From Vibrio sp. ED004 (GTDB lineage: Bacteria; Pseudomonadota; Gammaproteobacteria; Enterobacterales; Vibrionaceae), in the NCBI RefSeq assembly GCF_023206395.1, contig NZ_CP066150.1:1907270-1971269 (forward strand): a stretch of DNA of 64,000 bases. Direction: 5' to 3'. Under the pieces are notes generated by a model. That model saw nothing but the letters and a program-made list of their open reading frames with translations, did no database searches and was not told the DNA's origin. A program made the translations under genes and the position numbers. Positions 1-8,944 of this stretch are shown here, piece by piece. Positions within the stretch are counted from its first letter, which is position 1; each line of letters opens with the position of its first letter.

Positions 1-157
1 GGAATAAAAAACGCCAATCCATAAAATCCACAGAACCCATAACAATATCGCCCCTCCCCTATGCGAACTTTCCATACTGGTTTCCCATGCAAGGTAGCTT
101 CTGTCTGAAAGGTAGCTTATGTAAGGTAACAGGGACGAGATTAAGCCGAGAATAATA

Positions 158-460
158 ATGAGAATTGTAGCGGTAACTGCGTGCCCTACAGGCATCGCAC
201 ATACTTATATGGCAGCTGATGCTCTAAATAAAACAGCCCCTAAGTTCAACGTTTCAATCAAGGTTGAGACGCAAGGCGCTATGGGTATTGAAAACTTACT
301 GACAGCCCAAGATATTACCCTCGCAGACAAAGTGTTGATCGTCTCTGATATAGACATCGAACAACCAGGCCGATTTGACCCAGCTAAAACCGTATTTGTT
401 CCAATGGAAGAGGTGTTGTTGAGTGTCGATAAAGTCTTTATTAAGCACTGTCGAACTTAA
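158..460 (+). CDS. PTS fructose-family IIB protein (stand-alone)
   Basis: A 100-residue single-domain IIB protein of the fructose/mannitol PTS class. In this family IIB carries phosphate from IIA to the incoming sugar on a cysteine. The phosphocysteine loop CPTGIAHT is seen at residues 9-16, followed by the usual helix (AADAL) and the KVETQG strand near residue 36. It starts at ATG after a purine-rich stretch. The next gene, an HPr-like/IIA fusion, starts 7 nt after its stop, so the two are probably co-transcribed and work together. No IIC permease is adjacent inside the window; it may lie upstream of base 1, or the pair may serve another permease. Substrate unknown. Confidence 0.85.
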   Translation: MRIVAVTACPTGIAHTYMAADALNKTAPKFNVSIKVETQGAMGIENLLTAQDITLADKVLIVSDIDIEQPGRFDPAKTVFVPMEEVLLSVDKVFIKHCRT

Positions 461-467
461 ACTTTTG

Positions 468-1241
468 ATGAACGAATACCAGATCACCTTCTTCGTTAAC
501 GATCCTGCCGCGAACTCACATGTCGCGCAGCCGCTGACTCGCTTAGCGAAGAAGTTCAAAAGTACCATTCGCATTATCAACATCACTCAAAATCGAACAG
601 CCGATCTCTCCAAATCCGTCGCAATGCTGCAAGTAGGTTTACTTCGTGGTGATTTATGTCAGATCACCGCGGTCGGTATTGATGCAGAACTGGCCTGTTT
701 CGTTCTTAAAGATGTCATTGCCGAGCACTACGCCATGGTTGGGTCGCAAGTGAACCATGAGTTTTCAAACGATCTAATCCAGCGTATGCCTCAGATATGC
801 CCACCTTGTGATATCAAATGGCACCACGCCAAGGCGCAAACTCAACTGACCAAATTTGAGTGCTTGAAAGGCCTCGCTCACCTTGTTTATCCAGAAGATC
901 CAGATGAATTGATTCTGGCATTTATTAAACGAGAAGAACGCTCCTCTACATGTGTGTCACCAGGGATCGCTCTGCCCCATGTGATGTTTGAATCGACTCA
1001 AGATCTCTCGATTGCCGTTATTGTTAGTGACAACCCGATTGACTGGGCCTCACGTATTGGTGAAGTACACGTTGCTATCGCTTTGGTATTGCCAACCAAA
1101 CCACTGCGTGAGCATATTGTGGCGGCGACCAACCTAACTAGGAACCTACTTCACGATCAGGTCAATGAGCGTTTGCAAAAGACCCGAAGCAGCGTCGACC
1201 TGCAGGCTCTGTTGATGTACATCTCGTCTCGCCTTATCTAA
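468..1241 (+). CDS. HPr-like / PTS fructose-family IIA fusion protein
   Basis: 257 residues. Residues 1-87 read as an HPr fold and residues about 115-257 as a fructose-type IIA domain with the active-site motif GIALPH (His171). Known FruB proteins have IIA first and the HPr (FPr) domain last; here the order is reversed. An ungapped alignment by eye to E. coli HPr puts Asn16 at the catalytic His15 position, with His18 in place of Arg17 and Val for Pro18, so the HPr part may not be phosphorylated in the normal way. I chose the ATG at 468, because it gives the normal HPr N-terminus. A GTG at 423 with a better ribosome site, overlapping the IIB gene, is the alternative. Probably co-transcribed with the IIB gene. 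Confidence 0.75.
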   Translation: MNEYQITFFVNDPAANSHVAQPLTRLAKKFKSTIRIINITQNRTADLSKSVAMLQVGLLRGDLCQITAVGIDAELACFVLKDVIAEHYAMVGSQVNHEFSNDLIQRMPQICPPCDIKWHHAKAQTQLTKFECLKGLAHLVYPEDPDELILAFIKREERSSTCVSPGIALPHVMFESTQDLSIAVIVSDNPIDWASRIGEVHVAIALVLPTKPLREHIVAATNLTRNLLHDQVNERLQKTRSSVDLQALLMYISSRLI

Positions 1242-1340
1242 TTTTTCCTTCTAATTCACCCCATCTAATTCAACTATTCTGGTTAAGCTCAAAGAATCCA
1301 TTTATCTCCTGTTATGACACTTATCCAATCCTTCTATTGC

Positions 1341-1367
1341 TCATTTGCTCATTTGCTCATTTGCTCA
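1341..1367. repeat. 8-bp tandem repeat
   Basis: The unit TCATTTGC occurs three times in tandem followed by a partial TCA, in the intergenic space between two convergent genes. No coding region crosses it. A slippage-prone microsatellite-like tract; no function is evident. Confidence 0.7.
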
Positions 1368-1376
1368 CAAAATAAA

Positions 1377-1407
1377 AAACGGCTGAGCATTAGAGCTCAA
1401 CCGTTTT
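1377..1407. terminator. bidirectional rho-independent terminator
   Basis: Stem AAACGGCTGAGC / GCTCAACCGTTTT around a 6-nt loop, with A- and T-runs on the two sides. It sits between the HPr/IIA gene and the convergent symporter gene and can serve both. Confidence 0.8.
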
Positions 1408-1440
1408 ATGTTTAATTACTTGTGTAACTGGTTAGCGAAC

Positions 1441-3219
1441 TTAGGCAGTTTTCTTCGCTTGTTTCGCATCCTCAACTGAGTCGTCTACGGCTTTCACTAA
1501 CAGCAGACCAACGATGAACACGATACCGCCACACAGTACGAACATCATTCTTCCCCAGAATGGGTTCGGTAGAGCAAACATCGCCATCACGGCTACACCA
1601 GACACTGCGATCAGAGAACCCAGCATGTGACGTTGTTTGTTATCCAGTTTCTTCTGTGCTGTTGACTCAGAAACCAATGGTGTCGCTAAGTTGTTGAAGA
1701 AGGTATCGACATCTTTCTGACGAGACGCTTCCAGTGGTTTGTAGAACAGAGTCGAAAGAATGAAGAAGCCAGCAGTAAAGGTTAAGTGTGCAATCAGGCC
1801 TACTGCTACTTTTAAGTCAGACCATTCGCGGCCTGTTAGAGGCTCTAGGTTGAACCAGTTCTGTAGCATCTCAGCGGTAATCACGAAACCAACGATGTAA
1901 GACACAATCGCACCGACCACTAGCGTACCCCAACCTGCCCAGTCCGGAGTCTTCTTAAGGAAGAAGCCACAGAATGCTGGAATGGTCATTGGGAAGCCGA
2001 TTAATGCACCCACGTACATCATTGTGTCGAACAGACTTAAGCCTTTTAGCGAGTTGATGAACAGCGCGATAAGGATGATGGCAAGACCGAAGAAAGTAGA
2101 CATCAACTTAGACACAATCATCAGCTCTTTCTCTGTCGCGTTTGGACGAAGAATCGGTTGGTAGAAGTTGATTACAAAGATACCAGAGTTTCGGTTTAAG
2201 CCTGAGTCCATAGAAGACATAGTTGCCGCAAACATCGCTGCGATTAGAAGCCCCACCATACCCGCTGGCATGTATTGCTCTACGAAGTAAAGGTAAGCGA
2301 AGTCGCCTGCTTTAGAACCTGCATCTGGGTAATGTGCAGCAAGATCAATGCCTTGCCCTGCCACGAACCAAGGTGGCATGAACCAAATGATTGGACCGAT
2401 TGTCATCAGAATACACGCCAACAGTGCCGCTTTCTTCGCGTTCTTAGAGTCTTTTGCCGCTAGGTAACGGTAAGAGTTCAACATGTTGTTGGTGATACTG
2501 AACTGCTTGAAGAAGATGAAGAATGCCCAGATTCCGAAGATGCTTACGTAGTTCAGGTTGTTACCAGAAACGAATGATGCACCTTCTTCTACAGGGAAGT
2601 CGTTAATGATCTCAGTAACGCCGCCACCTTGCACGATAGCAACAGCTGCACACGTTACGGTTACTGCCATGATGATAACCATCTGCATGAAGTCAGATGC
2701 GATAACCGCCCAAGAGCCGCCAGTCACCGACATGACTAATACTACAAGACCCGTCAGAATGATGGTTGTTGTCATATCAAAGCCAAAGATGCCCGATGCG
2801 ATAATCGCCAAACCGTTGAGCCAGATCCCCGCAGAAACAATACTGTTCGGCATGCCAGACCAAGTAAATACTTGCTCGTTAAAGCTACCAAAACGCATAC
2901 GAATCGCATCAATAGGAGTTACTACTCTCAATTGACGGAATTTCGGAGCGAAGTAAAGGTAGTTCATCAGGTAACCAAATGCGTTCGCTAGGAAGATAAT
3001 GGCTACCGCCAAACCATCAGCATAAGCTTTACCTGCCGCACCAGTGAAGGTCCAAGCACTGAACTGAGTCATAAACGCAGTTGCGCCAACCATCCACCAA
3101 AGCATGTTACCGCCCCCGCGGAAATAGTCACTGGTTGTACTGGTGAACGTTCTAAACATCCAACCTATTGCGATAAGGAAAAGGAAATAAATTCCTACGA
3201 TCAGAGTATTGAGTTCCAT
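1441..3219 (-). CDS. sodium:solute symporter (SSS family)
   Basis: 592-residue integral membrane protein with roughly 13-14 hydrophobic segments. It belongs to the SSS family (SglT/PutP type), which couples Na+ entry to uptake of sugars, sugar acids, amino acids or similar solutes. Seen: an N-terminal helix, then a YFRGGGNMLWWMVGAT region typical of SSS TM2, a TGGSWAV stretch, a FAATMSSMDSGLNRNSGIF segment matching the conserved TM9 region of the family, and a charged C-terminal tail. Start ATG at 3219. It stands alone on the minus strand, with a 555-nt untranslated gap upstream and a terminator downstream. Substrate not determinable; a hexose or uronate is plausible given the sugar PTS genes around it. 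Confidence 0.85.
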   Translation of the reverse strand: MELNTLIVGIYFLFLIAIGWMFRTFTSTTSDYFRGGGNMLWWMVGATAFMTQFSAWTFTGAAGKAYADGLAVAIIFLANAFGYLMNYLYFAPKFRQLRVVTPIDAIRMRFGSFNEQVFTWSGMPNSIVSAGIWLNGLAIIASGIFGFDMTTTIILTGLVVLVMSVTGGSWAVIASDFMQMVIIMAVTVTCAAVAIVQGGGVTEIINDFPVEEGASFVSGNNLNYVSIFGIWAFFIFFKQFSITNNMLNSYRYLAAKDSKNAKKAALLACILMTIGPIIWFMPPWFVAGQGIDLAAHYPDAGSKAGDFAYLYFVEQYMPAGMVGLLIAAMFAATMSSMDSGLNRNSGIFVINFYQPILRPNATEKELMIVSKLMSTFFGLAIILIALFINSLKGLSLFDTMMYVGALIGFPMTIPAFCGFFLKKTPDWAGWGTLVVGAIVSYIVGFVITAEMLQNWFNLEPLTGREWSDLKVAVGLIAHLTFTAGFFILSTLFYKPLEASRQKDVDTFFNNLATPLVSESTAQKKLDNKQRHMLGSLIAVSGVAVMAMFALPNPFWGRMMFVLCGGIVFIVGLLLVKAVDDSVEDAKQAKKTA

Positions 3220-3774
3220 GTATAAGTCTTCTTTATGATGAATATCTGGAGAGCATATTATCTATAGAATTTTTAATTTGTAGTATTATAAGTCAAGGTT
3301 GTGATAGAGCGTATAAACCTGAATATTTGATTTCGAGGTATGAATTACTCGCTAATAAATAAAGAATAAGCCGACGCAAAGTAAACATTTAAAATCAACA
3401 ACTTAAAAACACTTCAATCAATAAACCAGACGACAATAATGAGATTTTATCGTCTCGATAAGTGGTTTTTAATTTACTTAACATTCATTAAATGCATCGC
3501 GTTGATACATCAACTTTCACACGTTTAATTCAATTAATAGAGAGCAAAAAAATAATAAGCAACTCGCAAAACTAACCCTTAATATTATTAATTGGAGTTA
3601 CTTAGTGAAACACGGTAAATAGAAAAACTAAGCTTAGGTATGAAGCGTAGGAATAAACGGAAGAGGAGAACACAAAGCAAATGGATCACCACAGCTCGGA
3701 GTCAGCAATGATGATCTAGTCATACAAATTTCGGTCGTATAAGATCTGGTCAGAAAAGGTAATTTGAAGGGATA
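3220..3774. other. long intergenic region
   Basis: About 555 nt without a convincing gene, AT-rich, lying upstream of the symporter gene and downstream of the AraC-type gene. It should hold the symporter promoter. I see a short TTATCG/CGATAA stem near 3447-3461 but no clear operator or RNA gene. Confidence 0.5.
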
Positions 3775-4614
3775 TTAGATTGAGCCACGATATTCAGTCG
3801 GCGTTCTTCCGGTGCGATTCTTAAATACTCGACAGAAGTAGTTCACATCCTTAAAGCCGCAACGTAATGCCACTTCATTGAGCTTGAAGTTGTACTTTTT
3901 GAGCATGAACTTGGCACGGTCGACTCGCACGCGGGTGATGTATTCTGCCAGTGTCATGTGACCTTGTTGACGGAACATTCGCGACAAGTGATTGGATGAA
4001 ATGCTAAAGCGTGAGGCAATGCTGTCTCGGGTGATTTGGCGGTGGAAGTTCTCTTGAATGTAGATACAAATCCCCTGATACACATCCTGCACTCGGCTAT
4101 GAGATTTCTCGACAGGCGCATCCAACATCGTCTTGCTGTATTGAAGCAGCGCTTGCAGTAGCAGTTCATCCATCGGCTGCTTGTTACTCTCTCTCGCAAG
4201 TGAGCTGAGCGCCTCTAGAATGTTATCAATCGCAAAACCCGAGCGAGTCTGAATACTGTGCTTTTGAATATCGTAGAAGCTCTCTTCCCCTTTGCGCTTG
4301 CTCACCAAGCTTAAACCAAGCTGACGACGACCAAACAACATACTCAACACCGAGCAATCAGTATCCCAATTCGGCTTATTCCAACAGTTAGGTGGGATGA
4401 AAATTGCATCTCCGGCTTTGGCAATAACGTTGGTGATCTTGCGATCATGACTCTCCATTTCATTAATATACTCTCCGTCTAGCACCAACTCTAAGCGTGG
4501 AAAGTTCACCTGATAACTGCACGCTGGAGGCGTATGAAAATCTCCAGCAAACCAGATGTTGTGAAACGGTTCTCGCTCATTTAATACAGAGGAGATTAGG
4601 TCATGAAATATCAT
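3775..4614 (-). CDS. AraC-family transcriptional regulator
   Basis: 279 residues. The C-terminal third holds two helix-turn-helix motifs of the AraC/XylS type (ISSNHLSRMFRQQGHMTLAEYI, then the recognition segment ending FKDVNYFCRVFKNRTGRTPTEYR). The N-terminal part is a cupin-like sensor domain (DAIFIPPNCWNKP). I chose the ATG at 4614, which has TAAGAG upstream; a TTG at 4638 would add eight residues. It is divergent from the PTS IIABC gene at 4993, with 378 nt between. AraC proteins with a cupin domain usually activate neighbouring sugar genes, so control of the IIABC-manA cluster is the likely role (inferred). Confidence 0.85.
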   Translation of the reverse strand: MIFHDLISSVLNEREPFHNIWFAGDFHTPPACSYQVNFPRLELVLDGEYINEMESHDRKITNVIAKAGDAIFIPPNCWNKPNWDTDCSVLSMLFGRRQLGLSLVSKRKGEESFYDIQKHSIQTRSGFAIDNILEALSSLARESNKQPMDELLLQALLQYSKTMLDAPVEKSHSRVQDVYQGICIYIQENFHRQITRDSIASRFSISSNHLSRMFRQQGHMTLAEYITRVRVDRAKFMLKKYNFKLNEVALRCGFKDVNYFCRVFKNRTGRTPTEYRGSI

Positions 4615-4992
4615 TTTTAAAACTCTTATGGGCAGCAATAAGGCTACGGGAATAGATATACTCCTTAGTGAAACATAGTGCTATTGAGCAAAATCACAAT
4701 TTGAGATCTAGGTTACAAAAATCCAGTTTTAGAAATAAATTTCCAGTACAGCAACTGATGAAGCACGTTATTTCCTGGATAACGAAATACGCCGAAGCCC
4801 TTATAAATAAAAGCCCCAAGGCATGATAGGTCTTGTCAACACAAGCCTAAAAACGACCACTCGACCGATCAAAATCACACTCCATTTATAACGCAACAAT
4901 CATCCAGTAAATGCATTTTTTCTTCACTACAGAAGCTAAGCCATAGATTCCAAAATACCCCTAACAAAATAAAAATAGAGTAGGGGTTCATT
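4615..4992. promoter_or_regulatory. divergent promoter region, AraC regulator / PTS
   Basis: 378 nt between the divergent araC-type and PTS IIABC genes. It is AT-rich and must carry both promoters. I could not fix a -10/-35 pair or an AraC site with confidence. Confidence 0.4.
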
Positions 4993-6897
4993 ATGATCAC
5001 AACATTGATCAATCAAGATTTGATTAAGCTTTCGCTTAGCGCTGATTCAAAAGAAGACGTATTTAAAGAGCTGATAGACGTACTTTATGCGCAAGGTCGA
5101 ATTTCAGACAAAGCACAGTTTCTTGCCGACATTAAGGCGCGTGAAGAACAAGGCAACACAGGGTTTGAAGAAGGCATCGCCCTGCCACATGCGAAAAGCG
5201 CTGCGGTGATCAAACCCGCGGTTGTTATCGGCGTCCATAAACAGGGCATCGAATACGGCGCCGATGACGGTCAGCCATCAAAACTGTTCTTCATGATTGC
5301 CTCTCCTGATGGCGGCGATAATCACCACATCGAAGTATTGGCAGAGCTTTCTTCAAAACTGATTGAAGAAGGCTTTATTGAAAGCTTTACGAATGCTCAA
5401 TCTGAACAAGAAGCATTAGAACTGCTGCTTAGCAAACCTGAGCCTTCAGAAACGGAAACCAACGTTGAGAAACAAGGCTTCATCATTGGTGTGACAGGCT
5501 GCCCAGCTGGCGTTGCGCACACTTATTTGGCAGCTGAAGCGCTAGAGAAAGGCGCGGCGGCTCTTGGCTACGACATCAAGGTCGAAACTAACGGTTCTAT
5601 TGGTGTTAAAAACAGCCCGACTCAAGAAGAGATCGAACGCGCCGACGCGATTGTCGTGGCTTGTGATAAACAGGTCGACATGGCTCGCTTTGCCGGAAAA
5701 CGCGTCATCAGCACCAACGTAAAAGCACCAATCAAAGACGCACAAGGCTTGATTAAGCAAGCGCTCAACGCACCTAGTTACCAAGCTGAACAAACGCCGA
5801 CCAACCAATCTGTTGCAGAAAAAGCCTCACAAGCACGTTCAGACCTTTACCGTTACTTGATGAATGGCGTATCTCACATGATCCCATTCGTCGTGACTGG
5901 CGGCCTATTGATAGCCCTTGCACTGGCGATTGGCGGCGAGCCAAGTGAATCTGGCATGGCGATTCCTGCTGGCAGCATGTGGAACCAAATCCTAGAAGTG
6001 GGCGTGGTTGCCTTCACATTGATGATCCCAATCTTGGCTGGCTACATTGCTTACGCGATTGCTGACCGCCCCGCTCTAACCCCAGGCTTGATTGGCGGTT
6101 GGATTGCGAACAACGGCTCTTTCTATGGTGCTGACGCAGGTACTGGCTTCATTGGCGCAATCATCGCAGGTCTATTAGTGGGTTACTTCGTTAAATGGAT
6201 CACCTCGTTTAACTACCACAAATTCGTTCAACCGCTTGTGCCTATCATGATAGCTCCGATCACTGGCTCTTTGTTCATCGCAGGTCTGTTCATTTTTGTT
6301 ATAGGCGCACCTATCGCTGGGCTGATGGATGCGCTTACTGCACTACTAACGAGCATGAGCACAGGCAACGTGGTTCTACTAGGCATCGTACTGGGTGGTA
6401 TGGCTGGTTTCGATATGGGCGGCCCATTCAACAAGGTGGCATTCTTATTCTCGGTCGGCATGATTGCCAGCGGTCAAACTCAGTTCATGGGTGCAATGGC
6501 GTGTGCAATCCCTGTCGCTCCACTGGGTATGGCGATCGCAACCAGACTTGGTCGTAAGTTCGACCTGTTCGAATCTTCTGAAATTGAAGCGGGTAAAGCA
6601 GCAGGCGCGATGGGCTTAGTAGGTATCTCTGAAGGTGCGATTCCTTTCGCGGCTCAAGACCCTATGTCGGTTATCCCTGCCAACGTACTTGGTTCAATGA
6701 CTGCAGCGGTTATGGCGTTCTCATTTGGCATCACCAACAGCGTTGCACACGGTGGTCCAGTGGTCGCTCTACTTGGCGCAATGAACTACCCAATGCTGGC
6801 GCTTCTGTGCATGGCATCAGGTGCGGGTGTAACTGCGGTTACTTGTATCGCGCTTAAAAATCTACGCAAAGCCAAGCTAACGACAGCTGCGGCTTAA
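4993..6897 (+). CDS. PTS fructose/mannose-family IIABC permease
   Basis: 634 residues with all three fructose-family PTS domains: IIA (residues 1-150, active site GIALPH with His66), IIB (about 162-260, phosphocysteine loop GCPAGVAHT with Cys170) and IIC (about 290-625, many membrane helices with AFTLMIPILAGYIAYAIADRP and GGMAGFDMGGPFNK). It takes up and phosphorylates a hexose at the inner membrane. The next gene is manA, which converts mannose-6-phosphate to fructose-6-phosphate. This argues for mannose as the substrate, as in ManP systems (inferred); fructose is the alternative. Start ATG with AGAGTAGGGG upstream. An AACGCCATT-type hairpin, not a clear terminator, follows its stop. Confidence 0.9.
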   Translation: MITTLINQDLIKLSLSADSKEDVFKELIDVLYAQGRISDKAQFLADIKAREEQGNTGFEEGIALPHAKSAAVIKPAVVIGVHKQGIEYGADDGQPSKLFFMIASPDGGDNHHIEVLAELSSKLIEEGFIESFTNAQSEQEALELLLSKPEPSETETNVEKQGFIIGVTGCPAGVAHTYLAAEALEKGAAALGYDIKVETNGSIGVKNSPTQEEIERADAIVVACDKQVDMARFAGKRVISTNVKAPIKDAQGLIKQALNAPSYQAEQTPTNQSVAEKASQARSDLYRYLMNGVSHMIPFVVTGGLLIALALAIGGEPSESGMAIPAGSMWNQILEVGVVAFTLMIPILAGYIAYAIADRPALTPGLIGGWIANNGSFYGADAGTGFIGAIIAGLLVGYFVKWITSFNYHKFVQPLVPIMIAPITGSLFIAGLFIFVIGAPIAGLMDALTALLTSMSTGNVVLLGIVLGGMAGFDMGGPFNKVAFLFSVGMIASGQTQFMGAMACAIPVAPLGMAIATRLGRKFDLFESSEIEAGKAAGAMGLVGISEGAIPFAAQDPMSVIPANVLGSMTAAVMAFSFGITNSVAHGGPVVALLGAMNYPMLALLCMASGAGVTAVTCIALKNLRKAKLTTAAA

Positions 6898-6919
6898 GCC
6901 ATTTCAATTCCAATGGCTT
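6896..6919 (+). other. intergenic hairpin between PTS IIABC and manA
   Basis: Perfect 8-bp stem AAGCCATT / AATGGCTT that begins in the stop codon of the PTS gene. The T-run comes only some 20 nt later, so it may stabilise or attenuate the transcript rather than end it. Confidence 0.5.
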
Positions 6920-7012
6920 GAGCCCTTCGACTCTCCTTTTTTAGTAGCTGACACTTTAGTTGCAAATAGGCCGAATAGAGCTCAAGCCATGTTTCCCTTC
7001 ACGGTGATTTCG

Positions 7013-8230
7013 ATGTCTGATTTTTCTTTAGCGAACGACTCGTTCGTACAACGCTTTTTCTACCCTATGACCAACGTGATTCAGAACTACGCATGGGGTA
7101 GCCCTTCTTCGTTTAGCCAACTGTTTGGTATTGATAACCAGTCTGGTGAGCCGCAAGCGGAGATCTGGATGGGTGCTCACCCTAATGGTTGTTCGATGGT
7201 GACTGACAATGGGCAGCAGACCACGTTGTCGAACCTGATTTCTAAGAACCTAAACCTGTTTTTAAGTGAGAAAGTCGCGAGTCGTTTTGGCGAACTGCCG
7301 TACCTATTCAAGGTGTTAGCAGCAGAGAAAGCACTCTCTGTTCAAGTTCACCCAAACAAGCAACAAGCCGAATCTGGCTATGCTCTAGAAGAGCAGCAAG
7401 GCATTCCGATGACGGCTGGCAATCGCAACTACAAGGATCCTAATCATAAGCCTGAGCTAGTGTATGCATTAACCGACTACACCGCGATGAATGGCTTTAG
7501 GTCGATTAGCGAGATCCTTGAGCACTTCCATTACCTCGATATTCCAGAGCTGCATTCGATGGTCAACGATCTCGCGGGCGATCAAACGCCTAATGGATTA
7601 GCGAGCTTCTTCGCGAGCTTATTGTCGTTGCAAGGTGAACAAAAAGGCATGGCGCTGACCATGCTGCTGATGAAGGCGAAGCTTTCGAATACACCAGTGT
7701 TCCAGTTGATTTCAGAACTGGAAGATCAATACCCAGGTGATGTCGGCTTGTTCGCCCCGCTGCTATTGAACGTGATTACCCTAAAACCGGGGCAAGCCAT
7801 GTATCTTGATGCCGAAACACCCCACGCTTACATCAAAGGCACGGGCTTAGAAATTATGGCGAACTCAGACAATGTGCTTCGCGCAGGATTAACGCCTAAG
7901 TATATGGACATTAATGAGCTGGTCTCTTGTACTCGATTTAATGAGAAGCCTGCAGATAGGTTGTTACTAAACCCGATAGAGCAAGGTGATGTGATGGAAT
8001 ACCAAATTCCAGTCGAAGATTTCAAGTTTTCTATCGTGCAAAATTCGCATCAGCGACAGATCACTACCGAAGGTGCCGAGATCCTATTGCCGCTCGACGA
8101 ATCTATGGTGCTCACTCATCAATGTGGCGAAACCTGCGTGATAGAGAAAGGCCAGTCGGTTTTCATTCCCGCTTATGCTGAGAGCTACAAACTGGATTGT
8201 GCTGGACGTGTCGCGCGCGCTTACAGCTAG
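7013..8230 (+). CDS. manA: mannose-6-phosphate isomerase, class I
   Basis: 405-residue type I phosphomannose isomerase, a zinc cupin enzyme that interconverts mannose-6-P and fructose-6-P in the cytoplasm. Seen: the N-terminal NVIQNYAWGS signature, the metal-site segment KVLAAEKALSVQVHPNK, and the C-terminal half of the catalytic site around GTGLEIMANSDNVLRAGLTPKYMD. Length fits the family (about 390). I chose the ATG at 7013 with ACGGTGAT upstream; an earlier ATG at 6989 would add eight residues. It follows the PTS IIABC gene, so the pair forms a mannose uptake-and-entry pathway. Confidence 0.93.
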   Translation: MSDFSLANDSFVQRFFYPMTNVIQNYAWGSPSSFSQLFGIDNQSGEPQAEIWMGAHPNGCSMVTDNGQQTTLSNLISKNLNLFLSEKVASRFGELPYLFKVLAAEKALSVQVHPNKQQAESGYALEEQQGIPMTAGNRNYKDPNHKPELVYALTDYTAMNGFRSISEILEHFHYLDIPELHSMVNDLAGDQTPNGLASFFASLLSLQGEQKGMALTMLLMKAKLSNTPVFQLISELEDQYPGDVGLFAPLLLNVITLKPGQAMYLDAETPHAYIKGTGLEIMANSDNVLRAGLTPKYMDINELVSCTRFNEKPADRLLLNPIEQGDVMEYQIPVEDFKFSIVQNSHQRQITTEGAEILLPLDESMVLTHQCGETCVIEKGQSVFIPAYAESYKLDCAGRVARAYS

Positions 8231-8259
8231 CTCCCTTAGAACTCAGTACAAAGTCTTAC

Positions 8260-8286
8260 TGCCCTGCTCATGCGGGGCATTTTTGT
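8260..8286 (+). terminator. terminator after manA
   Basis: Stem TGCCCTGC / GCGGGGCA around TCAT (one G-U pair), followed by a T-run, 30 nt after the manA stop. Confidence 0.85.
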
Positions 8287-8490
8287 TTCTGAGGGGGTCG
8301 CTCGGCGTGTCAAAAACCTAATCAAAAAACGCCATCGAATATGACCCATCTCACACTGCATTAATGATGCAAATCACACTTAGTTTTGCTGGATACAAAT
8401 GTACAGTGAAGGGCTTTTATTTGCTATTTCGCGAATCGGGTTAATCCATTAATTTTAATTCAAGAACTTCAATAGTGAATGAGTTAATAA

Positions 8491-8931
8491 ATGATCACAC
8501 AGCTAACCAACGTCAACTTAATTAATAACAACCTTCAAGCAAATAATAAAAAAGAACTGTTTGAAGAATTGGCAGGCATGTTATTTAAGAACAACCGAAT
8601 CAGTAATAAAGAAGCCTTCTTGGCAGACATCGAAATTCGTGAATCTCAAAGCATTACCTCAATGGACGGCATCGCTTACCCACACTCAAAAAGCAAGGCG
8701 GTAACTGAGCCTGCCATTGCCGTCGGTGTTAAGCGCGAAGGCATTGAGTATGGCGATGAAGATGGCATCAATCCAACCGTATTTTTTATGATTGCCTCAC
8801 CCGATAACGGTGCTGACCATCATATTTATGTACTACAAGAACTATTTGGAAAATTCAGTGATGAATTTATTCAAGATATCCATAACGCAAAAGACGAACA
8901 ACAAATCCTTAATATTTTAATTAATTCATAA
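8491..8931 (+). CDS. PTS fructose-family IIA protein
   Basis: 146 residues, a single IIA domain with the active site GIAYPH (His65) and the usual FFMIASPDNGADHHI segment. It is clearly a paralogue of the IIA domain of the 4993 gene. It should pass phosphate from HPr to the IIB domain of the next gene, 13 nt downstream. The separate promoter region upstream (260 nt after the manA terminator) and the tight spacing to the IICB gene suggest a two-gene operon. Substrate unknown; fructose, mannose or a related sugar. Confidence 0.88.
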   Translation: MITQLTNVNLINNNLQANNKKELFEELAGMLFKNNRISNKEAFLADIEIRESQSITSMDGIAYPHSKSKAVTEPAIAVGVKREGIEYGDEDGINPTVFFMIASPDNGADHHIYVLQELFGKFSDEFIQDIHNAKDEQQILNILINS

Positions 8932-8944
8932 GGCGTAGAAAATT

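Noticed and set aside
1-157. Possible gene end or RNA at the window start
   Set aside because: No open frame or stable structure; looks like the leader of the IIB gene.
2558-2935. 125-codon open frame antisense to the symporter
   Set aside because: Shadow of a strongly supported membrane protein gene.
8340-8400. Crp site upstream of the second PTS operon
   Set aside because: AATGATGCAAATCACA keeps only one good half-site; too weak to call.
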